Below are positions 1-3,650 of a stretch of 6,009 bases of DNA, piece after piece. The notes beneath the pieces are model-generated. The model made no database searches. It was not told the origin of the DNA and worked only from the letters and a program-made list of their open reading frames with translations. The stretch comes from Methylobacterium sp. Lineage in GTDB: Bacteria; Pseudomonadota; Alphaproteobacteria; Rhizobiales; Beijerinckiaceae. The stretch covers positions 1 to 6,009 of the forward strand of contig JAJKJG010000144.1 of NCBI GenBank assembly GCA_021154065.1. Direction: 5' to 3'. A program made the position numbers and the translations under genes. The stretch's first letter is position 1. Each line of letters starts with the position of its first letter.

Positions 1-611
1 AGAGAGAGCCGGTTGATCGGCGACTCGGCCCCGCCCGCGACCATCACCTCGGCGTCCCCGAACGCGATCAGCCGGGCGGCGTCGCCGATGGCGTGAGCGC
101 CCGTGGAGCAGGCGGTCACGACGGCGTGGTTCGGACCTTTCAGGCCGAACTCGATCGAGACGTAGCCGGAGGCGAGATTGATGAGGCGGCCTGGAATGAA
201 GAAGGGCGACACACGCCGCGGCCCCTTCTCGAACAAGGTGATCGACGCATCGTAGATGCCGCCGATCCCGCCGATTCCGGACCCGATCAGCACGCCCGAG
301 CGGGTCTGCTCCTCGTGCGTGCTCGGCTTCCAACCCGCGTCGTCAAGCGCCTGACGCGCTGCGCACATCCCATAAACGATGAAGGGATCGACCTTGCGCT
401 GTTCTTTCGGCTCCATCCAGTCGTCAGGATTGTAGGCGCCCTCGCCTTCGCGCGGGATTTGGCAGGCGATCTTGCACGCGAGATCCGAGACGTCGAAGGC
501 TTCGACCTTCGACGCGCCGCTGCGGCCTTCGAGGAGCTTGCTCCAATTCACCTCGACCCCGCACCCGAGCGGGGTCACCATGCCGAGACCCGTGACGACA
601 ACCCGACGCAT
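1..611 (-). CDS. fabF: Beta-ketoacyl-ACP synthase II (KAS II), N-terminal half, cut by left window edge
   Basis: FabF catalyses the Claisen condensation of malonyl-ACP with acyl-ACP, the chain-elongation step of cytoplasmic type II fatty-acid synthesis. Reading leftward from the ATG at 611-609, 203 complete codons are open to the window edge. The protein begins MRRVVVTGLGMVTPLG, the standard KAS II N-terminus, which fixes the start. The active-site nucleophile is Cys168 in the motif VVTACSTGAHAIGD (TGC at 110-108), followed by the family motif VAGGAESPI near residues 191-199. KAS II proteins are usually about 410-420 residues, so roughly half is missing, including the two catalytic histidines; this is a window artefact, not a truncation. 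The Shine-Dalgarno is weak (TGGA at 623-620, 8 bases from the ATG). An ATG at 624 is out of frame. The gene lies 67 bases downstream of acpP, the usual order. The family is clear; KAS II rather than KAS I is supported by the context and N-terminus. Confidence 0.96.
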   Translation of the reverse strand, partial: MRRVVVTGLGMVTPLGCGVEVNWSKLLEGRSGASKVEAFDVSDLACKIACQIPREGEGAYNPDDWMEPKEQRKVDPFIVYGMCAARQALDDAGWKPSTHEEQTRSGVLIGSGIGGIGGIYDASITLFEKGPRRVSPFFIPGRLINLASGYVSIEFGLKGPNHAVVTACSTGAHAIGDAARLIAFGDAEVMVAGGAESPINRLS

Positions 612-627
612 CGCGCTTGTCCATTCC

Positions 628-661
628 AAAAAGATCGGAGAGTCCGCCGAGCGCGCCCGGC
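628..661 (-). other. GC hairpin plus T5 run between acpP and fabF, possible partial terminator
   Basis: In the 67-base acpP-fabF gap, the minus strand carries GCCGGGCGCGCTCGGC (661-646), which can form a 6-bp stem with one G-T wobble and a CGCG loop. A run of five T follows at 632-628. The T run is 13 bases from the stem, too far for a canonical Rho-independent terminator. It could weakly reduce read-through from abundant acpP mRNA into fabF, or have no role. The hairpin potential is seen directly; the function is inferred and uncertain. Confidence 0.2.
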
Positions 662-678
662 TTCGCTCCGGCGATGGG

Positions 679-915
679 TCAAGCCGCGTTCTTTTCGAGG
701 AACTTGATCGCGTCGCCGACCGTCACGATCGTCTCGGCGGCGTCGTCCGGAATCTCGACGTTGAACTCCTCCTCGAAAGCCATCACCAGCTCGACGGTAT
801 CGAGGCTGTCGGCGCCGAGGTCGTCGATGAAGTTGGCGTTCTCGGTCACTTTCTCGGGCTCGACGCCCAGGTGCTCGACAACGATCTTCTTCACGCGATC
901 AGCGATGTCACTCAT
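679..915 (-). CDS. acpP: Acyl carrier protein
   Basis: AcpP is the small acidic carrier that holds growing acyl chains as thioesters on a 4'-phosphopantetheine arm, and it serves FabD, FabG and FabF encoded next to it. The 78-residue product has normal ACP length. The prosthetic-group attachment site is Ser37 in the motif [19 protein letters not shown], with the acidic helix II downstream that partner enzymes recognise. The start ATG (915-913) is preceded by GAGGG at 928-924, 8 bases away, a good Shine-Dalgarno. The gap of 235 bases to the upstream fabG is much larger than the other gaps in the cluster and contains a candidate promoter, consistent with separate high expression of acpP. The AcpP assignment, rather than a specialised ACP, follows from its position between fabG and fabF and its typical sequence. 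Confidence 0.98.
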   Translation of the reverse strand: MSDIADRVKKIVVEHLGVEPEKVTENANFIDDLGADSLDTVELVMAFEEEFNVEIPDDAAETIVTVGDAIKFLEKNAA

Positions 916-981
916 GTCGTCTGCCCTCGTTTGCCTCGAAAAAGTCCGCCGAACGATTGCGGCTTGAGAAGGGTTGGAAAG

Positions 982-1013
982 GGCCGCCCGCCTGTGCGCT
1001 CAGGACCACGGCC
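982..1013 (-). other. Two-tier stem-loop in the acpP leader
   Basis: On the minus strand, GGCCG (1013-1009) pairs with CGGCC (986-982). Inside it CCTG (1004-1001) pairs with CAGG (994-991) around the loop AGCGCA, leaving a 4x4 internal loop. It begins about three bases from the transcript start implied by the candidate promoter at 1051-1023. If that start is right, the acpP mRNA would carry a 5'-terminal hairpin, a feature known to protect some bacterial mRNAs from decay. The pairing is visible; the role is inferred. Confidence 0.3.
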
Positions 1014-1022
1014 TCGCACTCG

Positions 1023-1051
1023 TGCAAAGCCGCATTTGCCGCGCCGGTCAA
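1023..1051 (-). promoter_or_regulatory. Candidate sigma-70-type promoter of acpP
   Basis: In the 235-base gap upstream of acpP, the minus strand has TTGACC (1051-1046, -35), a 17-base spacer and TTTGCA (1028-1023, -10). The -35 matches the consensus well and the spacing is ideal, but the -10 box is poor. Transcription would start near 1016 and give a leader of about 100 bases. A separate promoter would fit the need for much more ACP than the enzymes of the cluster. No other comparable -35/-10 pair was seen in this gap. Confidence 0.4.
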
Positions 1052-1150
1052 GCCCCCGAGCCCCACCGAGTGGTGCTTAACACACCCCTTCGTGTCTGGC
1101 GAGTGCCGCGCCCCCTTTATGCGCCACATCAAACATTCGCCCCAAGCATC

Positions 1151-1888
1151 TCAGAACATGGCCATCCCGCCGTTGACGTGAAGCGTCTGACCTGTCACGT
1201 AAGCCGCCTCGTCGGAGACGAGGTAGACGACGGCCGCGCCGATCTCCGCGCCCTTGCCGAGCCGTCCCATCGGCACCGTCGTGAGGATCGCCTCGCGCTG
1301 CTTCTCATTCAAGGCGTCGGTCATCGGGGACTCGATGAAGCCCGGCGACACGACGTTGACGGTGATGTTGCGGCTTGCGACCTCCGCGGCCAGCGCCTTC
1401 GAGAGCCCGATCAGGCCGGCCTTCGCGGCGGCGTAATTGCCTTGGCCGGGATTGCCGGTCGAGCCCACGACCGAGCCGATGTTGACGATGCGGCCGTGGC
1501 GGCGGCGCATCATGCCCTTCACGGCCGCGCGCGACAGGCGGAACGCCGCCGTCAGATTGACGGCCAGAACCGCCTCCCACTCCTCGTCCTTCATGCGCAG
1601 GAAAATGTTGTCGCGCGTGATGCCGGCGTTGTTGACGAGGATGTCGAGGCCGCCCATCACGGCCTCCGCCGCCGGGACCAGGGCTTCGATGGAATCCTTG
1701 TCGGACAGGTTCGCTTCGATCATGTGAACGCGCTCGCCGAGATCGCTCGCCAGGGCGTCGAGCGCGCCGCGGCGCGTGCCCGAGAGCGCCACCGTCGCGC
1801 CTTGACCGTGGAGCGCGCGCGCGATGGCGCCGCCGATGCCTCCAGTCGCGCCCGTGATGAGCGCCTTGCGGCCGTGCAGAGCGAACAT
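1151..1888 (-). CDS. fabG: 3-oxoacyl-[acyl-carrier-protein] reductase
   Basis: FabG performs the NADPH-dependent reduction of 3-ketoacyl-ACP to 3-hydroxyacyl-ACP, the first reductive step of each elongation cycle. The 245-residue protein is a classical short-chain dehydrogenase of the usual FabG length. It has the Rossmann cofactor motif TGATGGIG (residues 12-19), NNAG (86-89) and the catalytic tetrad Asn111, Ser139, Tyr152 and Lys156 (YAAAK). These sit one position later than the E. coli FabG residues. The C-terminus, TGQTLHVNGGMAMF, is characteristic of true FabG rather than of unrelated SDRs. The ATG at 1888-1886 has GAGGA at 1899-1895, 6 bases away, a good ribosome binding site. It lies 35 bases downstream of fabD on the same strand and is probably co-transcribed with it. 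Confidence 0.98.
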   Translation of the reverse strand: MFALHGRKALITGATGGIGGAIARALHGQGATVALSGTRRGALDALASDLGERVHMIEANLSDKDSIEALVPAAEAVMGGLDILVNNAGITRDNIFLRMKDEEWEAVLAVNLTAAFRLSRAAVKGMMRRRHGRIVNIGSVVGSTGNPGQGNYAAAKAGLIGLSKALAAEVASRNITVNVVSPGFIESPMTDALNEKQREAILTTVPMGRLGKGAEIGAAVVYLVSDEAAYVTGQTLHVNGGMAMF

Positions 1889-1923
1889 GGCGTGTCCTCA
1901 GGCTGTTTCGATATCTTGGGTGT

Positions 1924-2859
1924 TCAGCGGCCGAACGCTTTCACGTCCTCGGGGGCGCCGATCGCCGTCCCGGAGGCGCCGGCGGCGATGCGCTTCACGA
2001 GCCCGGTCAGAACCTTGCCGGCTCCAAGCTCATAAAAAGCGTCCACGCCCTCGCTCGCCATGAAGGCGACGCTCTCGCGCCAGCGCACTGTGCCGGTCAC
2101 TTGCCGCACGAGCGCGTCCCGGATCGCGTCGGGCTCCGTGACGGGGAGCGCCTCGACGTTGGCGACCACGGGCGCGACCGGCGCGGCGACGCCGACTTGG
2201 CCCAAAGCTTCACGCATGGCGTCGGCAGCCGGGGCCATGAGGGCGCAATGGAAAGGCGCGGACACGGCAAGCATCACGGCCCGCTTGGCGCCCCGCGCCT
2301 GCGCGATGGAAACGGCGCGTTCGACGGCCGTCTTGTGGCCGGAGACGACGACCTGCCCCGCCCCGTTGTCGTTGGCGACGTTGCAGACCTCGCCGTGCGC
2401 AGCCTCGCGCGCCATCTCGCCCGCGGCCTCCGCATCGAGTCCGAGGAGCGCCGCCATCGCGCCCTGCCCGACCGGTACGGCGCTCTGCATGGCGTCGCCG
2501 CGGATGCGCAGGAGCCGCGCCGTGTCGGCGAGCTTCAGGCTGCCGGCGGCGGCGAGGGCCGAATATTCGCCCAGCGAATGACCGGCCACGAACGCTGCGT
2601 CGCGATGCAGATCGAGCCCCGCCTCGGCCTCCAGCACGCGCACGGCGGCGAGGCTGACCGCCATCAGGGCCGGCTGCGCGTTAGCCGTCAGCGTCAGTTC
2701 GTCGGCCGGGCCCTCCCACATCACGCGCGACAGCTTCTGCGACAGGGCGTCGTCCACTTCCTCGAACACCGCCCGCGCCTGCGGAAAATTCTCGGCGAGC
2801 GCTTTGCCCATGCCGACGGCCTGGCTGCCCTGCCCCGGAAAGATGAACGCCCGCGTCAT
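1924..2859 (-). CDS. fabD: Malonyl-CoA:ACP transacylase
   Basis: FabD transfers malonyl from malonyl-CoA to the phosphopantetheine arm of AcpP, supplying the extender unit for FabF. The 311-residue length is normal for the family. Visible motifs are PGQGSQ (residues 8-13, oxyanion-hole glutamine), the nucleophile elbow GHSLGEYSALAAAG with Ser95, Arg120 (RIRG), which binds the malonyl carboxylate, NDNGAGQVVVSG around 163-174, the catalytic His204 in SAPFHCALM, and Gln253 in RQVTGTVRW. The start at 2859-2857 gives the standard MTRAFIFPGQGSQ N-terminus. Its Shine-Dalgarno is modest (GGGA, 5 bases upstream). A perfect 10-base palindrome, CGTCGCGACG (2868-2877), abuts this site. This is the first gene of the visible fab run and diverges from rpoZ. 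Confidence 0.98.
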   Translation of the reverse strand: MTRAFIFPGQGSQAVGMGKALAENFPQARAVFEEVDDALSQKLSRVMWEGPADELTLTANAQPALMAVSLAAVRVLEAEAGLDLHRDAAFVAGHSLGEYSALAAAGSLKLADTARLLRIRGDAMQSAVPVGQGAMAALLGLDAEAAGEMAREAAHGEVCNVANDNGAGQVVVSGHKTAVERAVSIAQARGAKRAVMLAVSAPFHCALMAPAADAMREALGQVGVAAPVAPVVANVEALPVTEPDAIRDALVRQVTGTVRWRESVAFMASEGVDAFYELGAGKVLTGLVKRIAAGASGTAIGAPEDVKAFGR

Positions 2860-2937
2860 GCCGATCCCGTCGCGACGAAAACGCGCGGACCTTGCACGCT
2901 CAGGGCCGGGAGATCAAGCGCGCCCGGACCGAAGCTC

Positions 2938-2964
2938 TTGTTCCGCCAACGCATTCGGTGTAAG
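2938..2964 (+). promoter_or_regulatory. Weak candidate promoter for rpoZ
   Basis: TTGTTC (2938-2943) and TGTAAG (2959-2964) are separated by 15 bases, shorter than the preferred 17. TGTAAG matches four of six -10 consensus positions. Transcription would start near 2971 and give a leader of about 35 bases. It is the best pair seen upstream of rpoZ but is far from certain. Confidence 0.25.
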
Positions 2965-2993
2965 GAGCGCGCCTTCCCGCATTCGCAAACCCG

Positions 2994-2999
2994 AAGGAG
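2994..2999 (+). promoter_or_regulatory. Ribosome binding site of rpoZ
   Basis: AAGGAG lies 6 bases before the ATG at 3006. It is the strongest Shine-Dalgarno in the window and fixes the rpoZ start. Confidence 0.85.
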
Positions 3000-3005
3000 C
3001 CGCCC

Positions 3006-3410
3006 ATGGCTCGTGTGACCGTCGAAGACTGCATCGACAAGGTCGAGAACCGCTTCGAACTCGTCCTGCTCGCCGCCCACCGCTCGCGGCTTGTCTCGGC
3101 GGGCGCTCCGCTCACCATCGAGCGCGACCGCGACAAGAATCCGGTCGTGGCTTTGCGTGAAATCGCCGAAGAGACGATCCAGCCGGACGATCTGCGCGAG
3201 CAACTCATCCACTCCTTGCAGAAATATGTCGAGGTCGACGAGCCGGAGGCCGAGACCGTGCCGCTCTTGTCCGGCACGGCCGCAGCGCCGGCGCCCGTCA
3301 GCGGCGGCGGCGATGACACGGATATCCAGTTCGACCGGATGAGCGAGGAAGACCTGCTGCGCGGCCTCGACGATCTCGTCCCCCCGGCCGAGAGCGACGA
3401 GGAAGAATAG
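3006..3410 (+). CDS. rpoZ: DNA-directed RNA polymerase omega subunit
   Basis: Omega binds the beta' subunit, assists RNA polymerase assembly and, in proteobacteria, forms part of a ppGpp-binding site. The protein opens [28 protein letters not shown], the family's most conserved block. The second conserved block is [15 protein letters not shown] (residues 44-58). At 134 residues it is longer than E. coli omega (91). The extra part is a linker rich in Ala, Pro and Gly (about 89-102) and an acidic tail ending PAESDEEE, as expected in alphaproteobacteria. The start is set by AAGGAG 6 bases upstream. It precedes rel, a conserved pairing that puts a ppGpp target beside the ppGpp enzyme, but a strong terminator lies between them. 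The final 16 codons are imperfectly repeated downstream of the stop, without an open frame. Confidence 0.97.
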   Translation: MARVTVEDCIDKVENRFELVLLAAHRSRLVSAGAPLTIERDRDKNPVVALREIAEETIQPDDLREQLIHSLQKYVEVDEPEAETVPLLSGTAAAPAPVSGGGDDTDIQFDRMSEEDLLRGLDDLVPPAESDEEE

Positions 3411-3413
3411 CGG
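3361..3413 (+). repeat. Copy 1 of a direct repeat: 3' end of rpoZ
   Basis: This stretch covers rpoZ codons 119 to stop plus three bases. It recurs at 3438-3491 with, by hand alignment, about five substitutions and one inserted base. It begins GCGGCCTCGACGATC in both copies. The coding copy is presumably the source. Confidence 0.8.
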
Positions 3414-3437
3414 CTCGCGAGCGATTCCGTCCCCTTT

Positions 3438-3491
3438 GCGGCCTCGACGATCGCGTCCCCCACGGCCGAGAGCGACGACGAAGACGGGCGG
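3438..3491 (+). repeat. Copy 2 of the direct repeat: non-coding relic of the rpoZ 3' end
   Basis: It matches 3361-3413 from GCGGCCTCGACGATC through GGCCGAGAGCGACGA, then drifts where copy 1 has the TAG stop. It starts 77 bases after copy 1, so it is out of the rpoZ frame, and an extra A after the C-run (position 3461-3462 region) shifts the frame again. It therefore does not encode an omega tail. The segment between the copies (3411-3434, ending CGATTCCGTCCCC) resembles the start of the unit and may be a third, decayed part-copy. A local slippage or unequal-crossover duplication is the simplest explanation. Confidence 0.75.
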
Positions 3492-3510
3492 GGCCGCGAA
3501 TGGTCCCGCC
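3487..3510 (+). other. Strong GC-rich stem-loop upstream of the rpoZ terminator
   Basis: GGCGGGGCC (3487-3495) can pair with GGTCCCGCC (3502-3510) over 9 bp with one G-T wobble and the 6-base loop GCGAAT. It ends one base before the terminator begins, so the 3' end of the rpoZ transcript would carry two stacked hairpins. It could act as a transcription pause or protect the RNA 3' end. Pairing is seen directly; the role is inferred. Confidence 0.5.
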
Positions 3511-3511
3511 G

Positions 3512-3540
3512 AAAAGCCCGGTCCCCAACCGGGCTTTTTT
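3512..3540 (+). terminator. Rho-independent terminator of rpoZ
   Basis: The stem GCCCGGT (3516-3522) pairs perfectly with ACCGGGC (3528-3534) around the loop CCCCA, and six T (3535-3540) follow. The four A at 3512-3515 can pair with the first four T, extending the stem to 11 bp. This is the clearest terminator in the window. It separates rpoZ from rel transcription, so rel needs read-through or its own promoter. Confidence 0.93.
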
Positions 3541-3574
3541 ATTGCCGCGCCAGCGGCCGGACTGCGGATAGACC

Positions 3575-3602
3575 TTGCGATCCAGGCCGCCGCGCCAATA
3601 CC
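3575..3602 (+). promoter_or_regulatory. Weak candidate promoter for rel
   Basis: TTGCGA (3575-3580), a 16-base spacer and AATACC (3597-3602) lie between the rpoZ terminator and rel. The -35 matches four of six positions and the -10 only three. Transcription would start near 3609, a few bases before the ATG at 3615 and about 40 bases before the preferred start at 3651. The terminator implies that a promoter exists in 3541-3640, but this exact assignment is tentative. Confidence 0.25.
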
Positions 3603-3632
3603 TTTTCGCATCGCATGACGAACACGGACATC

Positions 3633-3640
3633 AGAGGAGA
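3633..3640 (+). promoter_or_regulatory. Ribosome binding site deciding the rel start
   Basis: AGAGGAGA sits 10 bases before the ATG at 3651. The in-frame ATG at 3615 has no Shine-Dalgarno (it follows CCTTTTCGCATCGC), so this site favours 3651. The spacing is slightly long; 3654, the next codon and also ATG, is a further option. Confidence 0.65.
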
Positions 3641-3650
3641 GCGGCCGCGC

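Larger units (their letters stand above)
2860..3005. promoter_or_regulatory. Divergent intergenic region between fabD and rpoZ
   Basis: These 146 bases must hold the promoters for both the leftward fab genes and the rightward rpoZ gene, unless the start of one is supplied elsewhere. Visible structures are the palindrome CGTCGCGACG (2868-2877) next to the fabD ribosome site, and an inverted repeat CCGGG/CCCGG (2906-2910 and 2923-2927, extendable by two pairs across a bulged A). No convincing -35/-10 pair was found for fabD. The inverted repeat could be an operator, but GC-rich DNA gives such repeats by chance, so no regulator is proposed. Confidence 0.45.

Noticed and set aside
93..707. 204-codon plus-strand open frame over fabF
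   Set aside because: It is antisense to fabF, whose N-terminus and active-site Cys motif are unambiguous on the minus strand.
1061..1090. Possible terminator after fabG from GGTG/CACC and CCAC/GTGG pairings
   Set aside because: The stems are only 4 bp, mutually exclusive, and have no T run.
908..1132. 74-codon minus-strand open frame in the fabG-acpP gap (TTG start), overlapping the acpP start
   Set aside because: It has no Shine-Dalgarno, no family resemblance, and runs through the candidate promoter and leader hairpin. A leader peptide cannot be excluded but is not supported.
974..2035. 353-codon plus-strand open frame antisense to fabG
   Set aside because: It overlaps fabG fully, whose catalytic residues are all present on the other strand. 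The translation is Arg/Ala/His-rich shadow sequence.
2101..3018. 305-codon plus-strand open frame antisense to fabD and running into rpoZ
   Set aside because: It is a shadow of fabD, and it would overlap the rpoZ ribosome site and start.
3487..3540. Possible small RNA or riboswitch from the tandem hairpins downstream of rpoZ
   Set aside because: The second hairpin is fully explained as a terminator, and no known riboswitch core or separate promoter is seen.
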